The position numbers were made by a program, and so were the translations under genes. From Acidovorax sp. KKS102 (GTDB lineage: Bacteria; Pseudomonadota; Gammaproteobacteria; Burkholderiales; Burkholderiaceae_C), in contig NC_018708.1 of assembly GCF_000302535.1 (NCBI RefSeq), positions 1,984,001 to 2,048,000 of the forward strand: a stretch of 64,000 nt of DNA, given 5' to 3'. Numbering within the stretch: position 1 is the stretch's first letter; each line of letters starts with the position of its first letter. Of this stretch, positions 41,305 to 52,300 are shown piece by piece. Below the pieces are notes generated by a model. That model was not told the DNA's origin. It made no database searches and saw only the letters and a program-made list of their open reading frames with translations.

Positions 41305-42625
41305 TGGCTCGCCAGAGCATGGCGACGAACAGCAGTGCGGTGACTGCAAGTGCCGCCGCGCTGGCCGCCCAGAAGGGCGTGGGCGAAGCCACACCCGACC
41401 AGGGCCCGCCGCCCCCATAAGCCAGCCAGTAGCCGCCCGCCAGGCCCGCGCCCCATAGCAGCGCGCAATACACCACCAGTGGCGCCAGTGTGATGCGGTA
41501 GCAGCGCAGCACAAACACGCACAGCGTCTGCACCGCATCGGCAGCGTGGTACGCCGCCACCCAGACCAGCACCGCGCCGGACACGGCTGCCACGTTGGCG
41601 TTGTCGGTGTAAATCTGGCTGATCGAGTATCTTGCTATTAATAAGATAGCTGCCAGGGCAATACCCACTAGCGCAGCCAGCGAAAAACCCATCAAAACCA
41701 CCTGGCGGGCCCGCTGCGGCTGCTGTGCGCCCAGCCAGTAGCTCACCCGCGCACTGGTGGCGATGGACAGGGACAGCGGCACCATGTAAAGCACGGCGGC
41801 CATGTTGGCGGCGATCTGGTGAGCGGCCGCCGACGTGGTGCCCTGGCGCGCGATGAACAAGGCCATCAGGGTGAAGGAAGTCACCTCCACCATCACGGCC
41901 AGGCCTGCCGGAATGCCGAGCCTGGCAAAGCCTGCAATGGTGGGCCAGTGGGGGAGCTCCATACGGCGCCACAGGCCCAGGGGGGTATAGATGTCCTGCG
42001 AGCGCAGCAGCCACACGGCCAAGGCCAGCATGCTGCAGTTGACGACCAGCGTGGCCCAGGCGCAGCCCACCACCCCCTGCGCGGGCAGGCCCCAGCCGCC
42101 AAAGGTGAACCACACCGACAGCGGCAGCTTGATGAACAGCGAGCCCACCTGCAGCCACGTGACCAAGCGCGGATGGCCCAGGGCCTGGTTGAGGGTGCTG
42201 TAGATGCGGAACAGCAGGGCGGGCGGGAGTGCCAGTGCGAGCACGGCCAGATAGTTTTCAACCTGGGGGCGGAGCGCAGGCGGCACCTCCGTCCAGCGCA
42301 GCAGCGGGCCCGGCGACAGCAGCACCGCCATGCCCAGCACAGCCGCCGCTGCGCACAGGTACAGGGCTTGCCGCAGCGATCGGCCCACGGCTTCGGGTTG
42401 TTGCGCCCCGCGCTGTTCGGCCCACACGGGGAGCAGGGCCTGCAGCACGCCCATCAGGGCAACGTACACACTGATGAAAATGGCCGACCCGACGGACAGC
42501 GCGGCCAGCGACGATTCGCTGTAGCGCCCCGCCACAATGGTGTCCGTCACCCCGAAGGCCATGACCGCCAGTTGACCCGCCAGCACGGTCACGGCGTGCC
42601 GGGTGATGGTGGACAGCTCCGACAT
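41258..42625 (-). CDS. MATE-family multidrug/cation efflux transporter
   Basis: 455-aa polytopic inner-membrane exporter with about 12 helices, resembling NorM. The N-terminal half has 'LAVMAFGVTDTIVAGRYSESSLAALSVGSAIF' and the second half 'GIPAGLAVMVEVTSFTLMALFIARQG', the two pseudo-repeats of the family. It starts one base inside the stop of the upstream gene (TGATG), so the two are co-translated. An AT-rich repeat copy (41628-41674) is translated inside it. Tail-to-tail overlap with phoR is unusual. Confidence 0.9.
   Translation of the reverse strand: MSELSTITRHAVTVLAGQLAVMAFGVTDTIVAGRYSESSLAALSVGSAIFISVYVALMGVLQALLPVWAEQRGAQQPEAVGRSLRQALYLCAAAAVLGMAVLLSPGPLLRWTEVPPALRPQVENYLAVLALALPPALLFRIYSTLNQALGHPRLVTWLQVGSLFIKLPLSVWFTFGGWGLPAQGVVGCAWATLVVNCSMLALAVWLLRSQDIYTPLGLWRRMELPHWPTIAGFARLGIPAGLAVMVEVTSFTLMALFIARQGTTSAAAHQIAANMAAVLYMVPLSLSIATSARVSYWLGAQQPQRARQVVLMGFSLAALVGIALAAILLIARYSISQIYTDNANVAAVSGAVLVWVAAYHAADAVQTLCVFVLRCYRITLAPLVVYCALLWGAGLAGGYWLAYGGGGPWSGVASPTPFWAASAAALAVTALLFVAMLWRAISPAGQNPASGWPGR
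41628..41674 (+). repeat. Dispersed AT-rich repeat, copy 4 (inside MATE gene)
   Basis: Contains GCTATTAATAAGATAGCTGC and ends ACTAGCGC. TATCTT and AAGATA flank the centre as an inverted repeat. It is one of the clearest copies. Confidence 0.6.
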
Positions 42626-44325
42626 CAGCGAGCTGGGGCCACGCGGCGGAACAGCAGCAGGTTTTCGTTCTTGTCGGTGGGGCGGGGCAGGGTGGCCCGG
42701 GGCTCCCACAGTTCAGCGCGGACCATGCGTTCGGACGCGGGCCAGGAGGCGCTGTCCACCAGCAGCCACTGGCATTCATCCTGCAGGCCCGCGCGCTGCA
42801 GCGACAGCTGTCCATGGAACTGCAGCGCCGCCACCTGGGCGCGGTTCAGTCCCACGGTCTGAATGCAGCCGGGCTCCGGCCCCAGGGCGGTGATCACACT
42901 GCGCACCTGCGGACCGTAGCTGCGCGCGTAGTCCAGCAGGGGCAGCCACAGGGTCATCAGCAAAAGCCAGCCCAGGGCGGCACCGCCAGCGGGCAGCACC
43001 AGGCTCTTCCAGATGGGGGCCCGGTTGCGGGATGCGCGCCACCACGCCAGACCGCACCAGCCCACCGTGGCCGCCACGGCCACCAGCAAAGCCAGCACCG
43101 AAAACTGGGGCACAAACCCGGGTGCCAGTTTGGCCACGTTGGCGGCGGGCTTGGCAGGCACCCCGGTCTGCATGGCGATCCAGATCACCCAGATCGCGAG
43201 GGCCGAGGCAGTGAAGAACAGCAGCGTGAACCAGTCAATCAAAGCCCCCACACTGCGGCGCAGCGTGGGCAGTGCAAAAGCTGCCAGCGCAGCCAGGGCG
43301 GGGAGGCCCAGCAGCAAGGCCCGGTCCGCCGGCTGGGTAGTGATGGTGGCGCCGATGGACACCAGGGTGAACCAAAGGGGCACCAGCAGGTGCCGTTGGC
43401 CCGGGCGGCTGAAGATCTGCTGGCGCCAGCGCCACAAAGTCCACAGGGCCAGTGGCCAGGCCGGCCAGCCAAACCACAGCAGAAGGCGCGCCAGGCTCAG
43501 CCAGTCTTTGCCGCCGCCATCGAACCCCACAACCCGCCAGCGCCACAGGTCCAGGCCCTGGGCCAGTACAGCCGCTACCAGGGTGGAAGCTGCCAACACG
43601 GCAGCCCAGCGCCAGCGGCGGTCGGTGTTGCTTGCAGGCGCAAACAACACCAGCGCCGCGCCGCCCACGCCTAGCAAGGCCGTGAGGGCGGGGGCTCCTG
43701 ACAGCGTGAGCCCGGCCATACCCAGCACCAATGCCACGGCTGGCGCCACGGTGCGGTGCGGCATGGCGGCCACCGCAAAAAACAGCAAAGCGGTGCAGCC
43801 CAGCTGCGCCAGATAGCTTGTCACCTCATGCGACAGCTGCGCCAGGCCCAGGCAGGCGATCAGCGCCAGCAAGGCGCCATCGGCAATAGCACGCGCATAG
43901 TCCAGTGGGGAAGCCTCGCCGCCAAAAGCAAACGCAACCGGTTGGGCACCCGGGCTGCGGGCCAGGTAGTACACGCCATACCAGGTGGCCATCAGGGTGA
44001 TGACCAGGAGCGCGATGAACGGCATGCGGGCCGCCATCTCCGGTGACAGCCACCCAGGCGCCATCTGCACGGCCCAGGCGCCCAGCCAGTAGGGCAGCAG
44101 ACCTTCGGTCTCTGGGGGCATGCCACCGAGCAGCGGACTGAGCCAGGGAGTGCGTCCCTGGGCCAACTCCAGCATGTAGCCAAAGGCGGTGACGTCTGCG
44201 TTTTTCCACGGATCGCGGCCCACGAAGCCGGGCACTACGTAGGCAATGCAAAGCAGCAGCAGCGCCCAGCGGGGCAGCGGGCTGACGGCGTTCTGGGTAA
44301 CGATGGCGGGGGTGGGTAGAGTCAC
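42625..44325 (-). CDS. ArnT/GT39-like polytopic membrane glycosyltransferase
   Basis: About 566 aa with 10-12 hydrophobic segments. The N-terminal 'VVPGFVGRDPWKNADVTAFGYMLELAQGRTPWLSPLLGG' resembles the acidic first loop of lipid-linked-sugar transferases such as ArnT. The C-terminal ~120 residues are soluble and end 'LPRPTDKNENLLLFRRV'. Donor and acceptor are unknown. I chose a GTG start at 44325 because the sequence upstream is not membrane-protein-like and overlaps the L31 terminator; the true start is uncertain. Confidence 0.7.
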   Translation of the reverse strand: MTLPTPAIVTQNAVSPLPRWALLLLCIAYVVPGFVGRDPWKNADVTAFGYMLELAQGRTPWLSPLLGGMPPETEGLLPYWLGAWAVQMAPGWLSPEMAARMPFIALLVITLMATWYGVYYLARSPGAQPVAFAFGGEASPLDYARAIADGALLALIACLGLAQLSHEVTSYLAQLGCTALLFFAVAAMPHRTVAPAVALVLGMAGLTLSGAPALTALLGVGGAALVLFAPASNTDRRWRWAAVLAASTLVAAVLAQGLDLWRWRVVGFDGGGKDWLSLARLLLWFGWPAWPLALWTLWRWRQQIFSRPGQRHLLVPLWFTLVSIGATITTQPADRALLLGLPALAALAAFALPTLRRSVGALIDWFTLLFFTASALAIWVIWIAMQTGVPAKPAANVAKLAPGFVPQFSVLALLVAVAATVGWCGLAWWRASRNRAPIWKSLVLPAGGAALGWLLLMTLWLPLLDYARSYGPQVRSVITALGPEPGCIQTVGLNRAQVAALQFHGQLSLQRAGLQDECQWLLVDSASWPASERMVRAELWEPRATLPRPTDKNENLLLFRRVAPAR

Positions 44326-44380
44326 GCGGCAGTGGGCGGCTGGGCAAAGGAGCCACCGAGAATAAAGGCAAAACCCATGA

Positions 44381-44414
44381 AAAAAGGCAGCCCGGTTGCC
44401 CGGGCTGCCTTTTT
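44381..44414 (-). terminator. Rho-independent terminator after rpmE2
   Basis: GGCAGCCCGG and CCGGGCTGCC pair around TTGC, flanked by A-runs on the left and T-runs on the right, so it could work in both directions. It sits 21 bp past the L31 stop. Confidence 0.85.
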
Positions 44415-44434
44415 GGCGGGATCGCAGGGGCGAA

Positions 44435-44689
44435 TTACTTCGCTGCGGTCTTGCCGAAACGGTTGCGGAAGCGTTCCACGCGGCCACCCATGTTGTCCAC
44501 CGACTTTTGCGTGCCGGTGTAGAAGGGGTGCGATTCAGAAGAAGTATCCAGCTTGAACAGCGGGTATTCCTTGCCTTCGTGGGTTTCGGTTTCCTTGGTG
44601 TTCACGCACGAGCGGGTCACGAACTTGAAACCGTTGGACAGGTCCACGAACAGAACTTCGCGGTAGTTGGGGTGAATGCCTTCTTTCAT
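44435..44689 (-). CDS. rpmE2: 50S ribosomal protein L31 type B
   Basis: 84-aa ribosomal protein starting '[23 protein letters not shown]' with AAAGGAAG before the ATG. It has a single Cys ('TRSCVNT') and lacks the CxxC zinc ribbon of type A L31, so it is the zinc-independent form. Longer upstream frames lack a ribosome site. Confidence 0.96.
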   Translation of the reverse strand: MKEGIHPNYREVLFVDLSNGFKFVTRSCVNTKETETHEGKEYPLFKLDTSSESHPFYTGTQKSVDNMGGRVERFRNRFGKTAAK

Positions 44690-44781
44690 GATCTTCCTTT
44701 GAGTCAACTGCGGGAGCCGCACCGGCCAGTCCAATGTACTTTCCGCAAGAAAAAGTCCTCTATTATTGCACAGGCTGAGAA

Positions 44782-46044
44782 TCAGCCCCCGCGACGCATC
44801 ATGTCGAAGAAGTCCACATTGGTCTTGGTGGCCTTCATGTTCTTGATCATGAGCTCCATCGACTCGATCTCGTCCATGTTGTACATGAACTGGCGCAGGA
44901 TGCGGGTCTTCTGCAGGATTTCCGGGGGCAGCAGCAGCTCTTCGCGGCGCGTGCCGCTCTTGTTGAGTTCAATGGCGGGGAACACGCGCTTTTCGTACAG
45001 GCGGCGGTTCAAGTGGATTTCGCAGTTGCCCGTGCCCTTGAATTCTTCAAAGATCACTTCGTCCATGCGGCTGCCGGTATCGACCAGCGCGGTGGCGATG
45101 ATGGTGAGCGAGCCGCCTTCTTCCACCTTGCGGGCTGCGCCGAAGAAGCGCTTGGGGCGCTGCAGCGCTGCTGCGTCCACACCGCCCGACAGCACTTTGC
45201 CGCTGGAGGGCACCACGTTGTTGTAGGCGCGGGCCAAGCGGGTGATCGAGTCCAGCAGGATCACCACGTCCTTCTTCAGCTCCACCAGGCGCTTGGCGCG
45301 CTCGATCACCATTTCGGCCACATGCACGTGGCGGGCGGCGGGCTCGTCGAAGGTCGATGCAATGATGTCGCCCTTCACCGTGCGCTGCATTTCCGTCACT
45401 TCTTCAGGGCGCTCGTCCACCAGCAGCACCATCAGGTGCACGTCGGGGTTGTTGGCCGTGATGGCGTGGGCGATGTGCTGCATCATCACCGTCTTGCCGC
45501 TCTTCGGCGGCGCCACGATCAATGCGCGCTGGCCGCGGCCGATGGGCGCGATGATGTCGATGATGCGGCCTGTGATGTTCTCGTCGCCCTTGATGTCGCG
45601 TTCCAGGCGCATCTGCTCTTTGGGGAACAGTGGCGTCAGGTTTTCGAACATCACCTTGTGCTTGTTCTGCTCGGGTGGGCCGCCGTTGACCTTGTCCAGC
45701 TTGGTCAGGGCAAAGTAGCGCTCGCCGTCCTTGGGCGTGCGCACTTCACCTTCGATCATGTCGCCGGTGTGCAGGTTGAAACGGCGCACCTGGCTGGGGC
45801 TGATGTAGATGTCGTCCGTGCTGGCGGTGAAGCTGGTGTCGGGGCTGCGCAAAAAGCCGAATCCGTCGGGCAGGATTTCCAGCACCCCGTCAGCAAATAC
45901 CTGCTCGCCTGCCTTGGCGCGCTTCTTGATGATCGCAAACATCAATTCCTGTTTGCGCATCCGGCCTGTGTTTTCGATTTCGAGTTCTTCGGCCTGCTTC
46001 AGGACTTCAGACACGTGCAGTGCCTTGAGTTCGTTTAAGTGCAT
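44782..46044 (-). CDS. rho: Transcription termination factor Rho
   Basis: Hexameric RNA helicase that ends transcription. 420 aa, the same size as typical betaproteobacterial Rho. N-terminal helical and cold-shock RNA-binding domain ('[17 protein letters not shown]' and '[15 protein letters not shown]'), Walker A '[10 protein letters not shown]', Walker B '[15 protein letters not shown]', Q-loop and R-loop region '[32 protein letters not shown]'. The start '[16 protein letters not shown]' is the family N-terminus. A ~230-nt leader lies upstream, in line with known Rho autoregulation, but no structure is obvious. Confidence 0.98.
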   Translation of the reverse strand: MHLNELKALHVSEVLKQAEELEIENTGRMRKQELMFAIIKKRAKAGEQVFADGVLEILPDGFGFLRSPDTSFTASTDDIYISPSQVRRFNLHTGDMIEGEVRTPKDGERYFALTKLDKVNGGPPEQNKHKVMFENLTPLFPKEQMRLERDIKGDENITGRIIDIIAPIGRGQRALIVAPPKSGKTVMMQHIAHAITANNPDVHLMVLLVDERPEEVTEMQRTVKGDIIASTFDEPAARHVHVAEMVIERAKRLVELKKDVVILLDSITRLARAYNNVVPSSGKVLSGGVDAAALQRPKRFFGAARKVEEGGSLTIIATALVDTGSRMDEVIFEEFKGTGNCEIHLNRRLYEKRVFPAIELNKSGTRREELLLPPEILQKTRILRQFMYNMDEIESMELMIKNMKATKTNVDFFDMMRRGG

Positions 46045-46274
46045 GGATTGACTCCTTGGCGGAGCTGGTATGAATCTTGGGGGAGGTGGGCTGATGCCGA
46101 ATGGGCTGCTGTTTGCAGGTCCGGCTCGCCAGGGATCTTGGTCCGGCTGCCAATGCATGCAGCCCGGTGATCTGTAGGAATTATGACAGGAAAAAATGCG
46201 GGGGCTTCAGAGGCGCAACGCCTTGCTTTGCACGGCTGTCCGCTGGTTGTTCACCCGCAGGTCTATCGCTCAAC

Positions 46275-46311
46275 GAAAAAAGCCCCAGCGGCGGTGTTGC
46301 CGAGGGGCTTT
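46275..46311 (-). terminator. Rho-independent terminator after trxA
   Basis: AAAGCCCC pairs with GGGGCTTT and an inner CGGC with GCCG. On the minus strand the stem is followed by a run of T. It is 11 bp past the trxA stop and upstream of rho. Confidence 0.85.
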
Positions 46312-46321
46312 GGAGAGGAGG

Positions 46322-46654
46322 TCAGGCCAGTTGCTGGTCGATGAAGGCGGTCAATTGGGCCTTGCTCATCGCGCCGACCTTGGTGGCGGCCAGCTGGCCG
46401 TCCTTGAACAGCATCAGGGTGGGAATGCCGCGAATGCCGAACTTGGCAGGGATCTCGCGGTTCTCGTCCACGTTCATCTTCGCGATCTGCAATTTGCCCT
46501 GGTAAGTGCCTGCGACTTCGTCGAGGATAGGGGCAATCATCTTGCAGGGGCCGCACCACTCGGCCCAGTAGTCCACCAGCACGGGGGTGCCTGTTTTCAG
46601 CACGTCGGCTTCAAAGCTGGCGTCAGAGACATGTTTGATGAGTTCGCTGGCCAT
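46322..46654 (-). CDS. trxA: Thioredoxin 1
   Basis: 110-aa cytosolic dithiol reductant. Active site '[14 protein letters not shown]', cis-Pro loop '[14 protein letters not shown]', standard length. The ATG follows an AAGGA about 7 nt upstream. It is divergent from the AddB-like gene, with a 58-bp gap. trxA next to rho is common in proteobacteria. Confidence 0.97.
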   Translation of the reverse strand: MASELIKHVSDASFEADVLKTGTPVLVDYWAEWCGPCKMIAPILDEVAGTYQGKLQIAKMNVDENREIPAKFGIRGIPTLMLFKDGQLAATKVGAMSKAQLTAFIDQQLA

Positions 46655-46712
46655 GGCGGATTCCTTGTTTTTGATCAGGTTGGGACCGGTGTACGGATAA
46701 AGTCTGAGCATT

Positions 46713-49364
46713 GTGACAGAAACCAATCCCCCATTCACCGGTATGGCCGGGGCCTGCGACGCTATGACTGTCATAGCGAAAAGCGATGATGGCGCAGGCT
46801 GGAGCTTGCACCTGTGGCAACGCACTCTGGCCCAGGTGGCGGCCCATGCCAGTGCCCGGGGCGCTCATCTGGCCCGCACCGTGGTGCTGGTGCCCTATGC
46901 CCAGCTCATGCCCTGGGGGCAACGCCTGTGGGGGCAGCAATTCCCGCAGGGCTTTGCTCCGCGTTTCGAGACGACCCGCAACTGGGCGCGCCAGCTGCAG
47001 GGTTTTGAGCCGTCGGCCGATGATTTTGCGGGCGACGCTGCGCGCGATACCCTCACGGCCCGCGCCCTGCTGGACCGGGTTGGGCAGGGCGCCCTGCGTG
47101 AAATGCTGGCCACGCCACTGCAAGAAGCCGCCGCCCAGCTGGCACCTGCCGTGGCAGCCGTGCCCCCCGCGCAAAGGGCGGCCTGGGGCGATGAGGCCCG
47201 CAAACTCCTGACCACTGCGGATGAAGGCAGTAGCCTGCACTACGAAGCCCTGGTAGCGCGTCTGGCGCTGGAATGGGTGCTGGCCTCACGGCACGCCACC
47301 GATGTGTTGTTTGAGCCCGGTGTGCGTGAGGTCGTGGATGCGCTGGTGGTGCTGGAGGGCTTTCAGTCCGACGTTTTGCCCCAGGCACTGTTGGCCCATT
47401 GGGGCGAACGGGGCGCTTGCATCAAGCTGCCATCGCTGCTGGAAGACGCTTTGGCGCCACCCCAGCGTGCCTTGCACGCTGCCACCGACGCCGAAGACGA
47501 AGCCCACCGCGCAGCCGCCTGTGTCCTCAGCCACATCCGCGATGGCCGGGTGCCTGTTGCGCTGGCGGCCACCGACCGCGCGCTCATTCGCCGTGTGCTG
47601 GCCCATCTGGACAGCAGCGGTGTGCTGGTGCGCGATGAAAGCGGATGGATTCTGTCCACCACCCGTGCGGCGTCTCGCGTCATGGCCGCGCTGCAGGCCG
47701 CCGCGTGGAATGCCTCGTCCAACGACGTGCTGGACTGGATCAAGCACACCCCCGCGCTGACGCCGGGCGAGATCAACCGACTGGAGCAGTGGCTGCGCAA
47801 AGGCGTGCTGCAGCACTGGAGCGCAGCCTCCGCCCAAGACCTCCTGAGCGCGCAGCCCCACCTGGCCCACACCGTGGCCACGGTGGAGACCTGGCGCGAC
47901 ACCCTGCGTGCTGCGCGCCCCCTGGCGCAGTGGCTGCCCGCTCTGCGCGCCGTGCTGGAGCAAGCGGGGCAATGGCAGGGCCTGCAGGCCGACCCTGCAG
48001 GCATGCGCGTGCTGGCGGCGCTGCGCCTTCAAGACGGTCAGCAGGCGGAGCTGCAAAGCTGGGGCGCCAGCGCGGGCCGCCGCATGACGCTGGCGGAGTT
48101 CACCCGGTGGGTGAAGGACGTGCTGGAGGCCGGGCGCTACGTGGCCTCGCAGGCCGCTGATGCGCCCGTGGTGGTATTGCCGCTGCCTCAGCTGCTGGGC
48201 CGTCCCTTCGCGGCCGCTGTGCTCCCCGGTTGCGATGAAAAGCGGCTGCAGGCCGCTCCGGAGCCCACCGGAGACTGGTCCCAGGCCCAGCGCGAGGCCT
48301 GGGGTTTGCCCACACGCCAGTCGCTGGAGGCTGCCCAGCGGGCCGCCTGGGCCTATGCCCTGCGCGTGCCCGTGGTGGATGTGCTGTGGCGCACGGGTGA
48401 CGAAGGCGGTGAGCCCCTGCTGGCCAGTGCGCTGGTGTTGGCACTGCAATTGGATGGCGCAGCCTCATCCGGCGCCGATCACCGCACTGCACGTGACGTG
48501 GTGGCAACGCCCACGCTGCGCCCTCAGCCCGTGGGCCAGGCCCTGCCCGTGGCCAAGCTCTCGTCCACCGCCTATTCCGACCTGCGCCACTGCCCCTACC
48601 GCTTCTTTGCCCAGCGCCAGCTCGGCCTGCGTGACGCTGATGAGCTGGACGCCGAGGTGGACAAGCGCGACTTTGGCAACTGGCTGCATGCGGTGCTGCA
48701 GCGCTTTCACGAAGACCTGCGCGACCAACCCACCGACGACGCGCGTGCCCGCAGCGCCCGCATGGACGCCGCCGCCGAGGCCGTCACCCGCGAGCAGCGC
48801 CTGCAAGACGGCGACTTTTTGCCCTTTGCCGCAGGCTGGACGCAACTGCGCGATGGCTACCTGCACTGGCTGGCCGGGCACGAGCAGCAGGGGGCAATGT
48901 TCCGAGAGGCCGAGGTCAAGGCCCGCCAGCCGTTGGGCGACCTGGAGCTGATCGGCACCATCGACCGCATCGACGGCGTCTCCAGCACCGGTGAGCCCAC
49001 GGTGTTGGTGATTGACTACAAGACCGAAAGCGACAGCGTCACCCGCCAGCGCATCAAGAGCGGCGCGGAGGACACGCAATTGCCTTTCTACGCCGCGCTG
49101 CTGCACCACGACACGCTGCGAGCCGCCTACGTCAACGTGGGCGAGCGCGGCGAGACGCAATTGCACGAGCAGAGCGAGGTGGTGCACCTGCGCGATGTGC
49201 TGGTCGAAGGCATCCAGCACGACATGGCCCGCATCGCGGCCGGAGCGCCGCTGCCCGCGCTGGGCGAGGGCTCGGTGTGCGAGTTCTGCGCCGTGCGCGG
49301 CCTGTGCCGCAAAGACTATTGGGCAGATGCCGAACAGGCACTGCCCGCGCCAGAGACGCCATGA
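46713..49364 (+). CDS. AddB-like PD-(D/E)XK nuclease with Fe-S cysteines
   Basis: 883-aa subunit of an AddAB-type helicase-nuclease that resects double-strand breaks (the RecBCD equivalent). An inactivated helicase-like N-terminal half is followed by the nuclease domain '[10 protein letters not shown]' and '[10 protein letters not shown]'. Four Cys fit the AddB 4Fe-4S pattern: one in '[11 protein letters not shown]' (~627) and three in '[10 protein letters not shown]' (856, 859, 865). Start is GTG 46713, though ATGs at 46743 and later are possible. Its stop overlaps the helicase start (ATGA). Confidence 0.88.
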   Translation: MTETNPPFTGMAGACDAMTVIAKSDDGAGWSLHLWQRTLAQVAAHASARGAHLARTVVLVPYAQLMPWGQRLWGQQFPQGFAPRFETTRNWARQLQGFEPSADDFAGDAARDTLTARALLDRVGQGALREMLATPLQEAAAQLAPAVAAVPPAQRAAWGDEARKLLTTADEGSSLHYEALVARLALEWVLASRHATDVLFEPGVREVVDALVVLEGFQSDVLPQALLAHWGERGACIKLPSLLEDALAPPQRALHAATDAEDEAHRAAACVLSHIRDGRVPVALAATDRALIRRVLAHLDSSGVLVRDESGWILSTTRAASRVMAALQAAAWNASSNDVLDWIKHTPALTPGEINRLEQWLRKGVLQHWSAASAQDLLSAQPHLAHTVATVETWRDTLRAARPLAQWLPALRAVLEQAGQWQGLQADPAGMRVLAALRLQDGQQAELQSWGASAGRRMTLAEFTRWVKDVLEAGRYVASQAADAPVVVLPLPQLLGRPFAAAVLPGCDEKRLQAAPEPTGDWSQAQREAWGLPTRQSLEAAQRAAWAYALRVPVVDVLWRTGDEGGEPLLASALVLALQLDGAASSGADHRTARDVVATPTLRPQPVGQALPVAKLSSTAYSDLRHCPYRFFAQRQLGLRDADELDAEVDKRDFGNWLHAVLQRFHEDLRDQPTDDARARSARMDAAAEAVTREQRLQDGDFLPFAAGWTQLRDGYLHWLAGHEQQGAMFREAEVKARQPLGDLELIGTIDRIDGVSSTGEPTVLVIDYKTESDSVTRQRIKSGAEDTQLPFYAALLHHDTLRAAYVNVGERGETQLHEQSEVVHLRDVLVEGIQHDMARIAAGAPLPALGEGSVCEFCAVRGLCRKDYWADAEQALPAPETP

Positions 49365-52300
49365 CCGAGACCACTCCATCGCCCACCCAGGCCGCCTACG
49401 AACACAACGGCCGCCCCGTCTCGCGCGAGGCCTTCTACGCCATTGCCTGCGACCCTGCCCGCAGCGTGGCGGTGGAGGCCTGCGCAGGCGCGGGCAAGAC
49501 CTGGATGCTGGTCTCGCGCATGCTGCGCGCGCTGCTGGACGGCTGCGCGCCGCACGAGATCCTGGCCATCACCTTCACCAAAAAGGCGGCGGGAGAAATG
49601 CGCCAGCGCCTGCAGGAGTGGCTGGAGCAGTTCAGCCACAAGCCGCTCGATGAACTCACCGCCGAGCTGATTGCACGCGGAATCAGCCCCCAGGGCTCAC
49701 TGGATAAGCGGGAGGCGCTACAAAATTTATACCGCCAGCTGCTGGAGGCAGGCCGCCCGGTGCAGATACGCACCTTCCACAGCTGGTTTGCCGCGCTGCT
49801 GGGCACGGCCCCGCTGGCGCTGCTGCAGCAGCAAGGTTTGCCTGCGCATTTTGAATTGCTGGAAGATGACGCCGAGGCCGTGCGCGAAGTCTGGCCACCG
49901 TTCCTGCAGACCGTGGCCGATAGCGCCAGCCTGCGCGCTGACTACGAAGCCGTGGTGGCCCGCCACGGCCGCTCGCAAACCCACAAGGCCCTGGCAGCGG
50001 CACTGGCCAAGCGGGTGGAGTTTGACCTGGCCGACGCGGCAGGTGTGGTGGATGCCTCGGTGCCACCGTTCCAGCAGGCGTACCCCGAACTGGCCGCGTT
50101 GGTCGAGCCCGCTGAGGCCCTGCAGACCGAGGCCGCCCTGCAACGCTGGCGCAGCCGTGCCAGCGCCTTGGGGGCCGAGTCCAACAAGACCCCACAAAAA
50201 GCGGCCGACGCCATCATCGATGCGCTGGCCTCCACCGACCTGAACCAGCGCCTGGACATGCTGCGCAAAGCCATGTTCGTGGCCAAGGAAGACCGCCTGT
50301 CGAAAAACCTGGAGAAGTTCCCCGCCGCGCAAGAGGCCGAGCCCGAATTGCAGCGCCTGCTGGTGGCCCGCCGCCAGCACGAGGCCTGGCAGCACCAGCA
50401 GCGCATGGCCCGGCTGGCGCGCTGCCTCATCGCGCAGTTTGCTGCCGTCAAGCAGCAGCACGGCTGGGTGGACATGAACGATGTGGAGCGCACGGCCTTG
50501 GTCATGCTGGCCGACCCCATCCTCTCCGGCTGGGTGCAAGAGCGGCTCGATGCCCGCATTCGCCACCTGCTGGTCGATGAGTTTCAGGACACCAATCCGC
50601 TGCAGTGGCAGGCGCTGCACGCGTGGCTGGCGGGCTATGCGGGCTCGGGCGGTGGGTCTGCCGCGCCCAGCGTGTTCATCGTGGGTGACCCCAAGCAGAG
50701 CATCTACCGTTTTCGCCGCGCCGAGCCGCAGGTCTTTATCGCCGCACAGGCATTTGTGCGCGATGGGCTGGGCGGCGACCTGCTCAGCTGCGACCACACG
50801 CGTCGCAACGCGCAGGGCGTGATTGCCGCCGTCAACGCTGTCATGGGCCAGGCCCAGGCGCAGCATGAGACCAGCGGTTTCCGCGACCACACCACCGAAT
50901 CGAAACACCCAGGCCAGTTGCTGCGCCTGCCTGCCATCACCGATGCGGATGACGACGGCCAAGGCGCAAGCCGCGACCCGCTGGCTTGGCGCGACAGCCT
51001 CACCGAACCCCGCCACGAGGCCGAAGAAACCCAGCGCATGCGCGAATGCGCGCAGGCCGCAGCCTGGGTGGCCGCACAGATTGCCAGCGGCACCCCGCCC
51101 AAAGAGGTGCTGGTGATGGCCCGCAAGCGCGACCGCCTGGCCAGCATGCAAGACGCCCTGCGTGCCTTGCACCTGCCCTGCGTGCAGCCTGAAAAGTCCG
51201 ACCTGTTCGACGCGCCCGAGGTGCAGGACATGGTGGCGTTGCTGGATGCGCTGGTCTCGCCCACGCACGATCTGTCGCTGGCCTGCGCGCTCAAGTCGCC
51301 CTTGTTTGACCTGGGCGACGATGCGCTGGTGGCCCTGGCCCTGCTGCGTCGCCAGCCCGAGCATGCGGGCTGCAGCTGGTTCGATTTGCTATTGAAAAGT
51401 GAGCTGCTTGCGCCCGATTTACAAGAGCTAGGGCCTGTTTTGGTTCAATACCAGGGCTGGGTGCAGCGCCTGCCGCCGCACGATGCGCTGCACGCCATCT
51501 ACGAGCACGGCGACGTGCTGGCCCGCTTTGCCGCCGCCGCGCCCGTCACCCAGCGCCAGGCCGTGCAGGCCAACCTGCGTGCGTTGCTGGCCGCTGCGCT
51601 GCAGCACGACGGGGGCCGCTACCTCACGCCCTATGCGTTTGTGCGGGCCATGAAGAAGGGCGGCGTTCGCGCCCCCGGCCGGGCCGATGCGCAGGCCATC
51701 CGCCTGCTGACGGTGCACGGTGCCAAGGGGCTGGAGGCCGACTGCGTGCTGCTGCTGGACACCGACACCCGCCCGCAGAAGGCCGAAACCATGGGCGTGC
51801 TGGTGGACTGGCCCGGCGAGCAGCCCGCGCCCTCGGCCTTCATCTTTTTGGCCAGCGAATCCAACCCGCCGCCCAGCGCTGAGGCCACGCTGGCCGCCGA
51901 GCAGCAGGCCCGCAGCCGCGAGGAGCTGAACATGCTCTACGTGGCCATGACGCGCGCCAAGCACTGCCTGGCGCTGTCGTCGGTGCAACCCGGCAACTCG
52001 GCCCCCGGCAGCTGGTGGAACCGGCTGGCCCCACTGGTCACGGAAGTCGATCTGCAAGCCCAGGCCCCGGCGGCGCATGGCGCAGAAGCCGCCGCTTCCT
52101 CTGCACCCGAGACTTTCACCATTCCCAGCCTGCCCGCGCTGCCCGAGGCGCTGCAAACCGCCCGCGTGCACACCGCCGCCGGGCTGGAGGGCGAGGTCCC
52201 TGTGGCCATGCCGGGCGATGCGGAATCGACCCCGCTGTCGCGTCAGGGCGATGCCATGCACCAGTTGCTGGAGCAGGCAGGCGTGGCCGGTGCCCCGCTG

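Noticed and set aside
49727..51364. 545-codon open frame antisense to the addA-like gene
   Set aside because: Low-quality composition and complete overlap with a gene carrying all SF1 helicase motifs.
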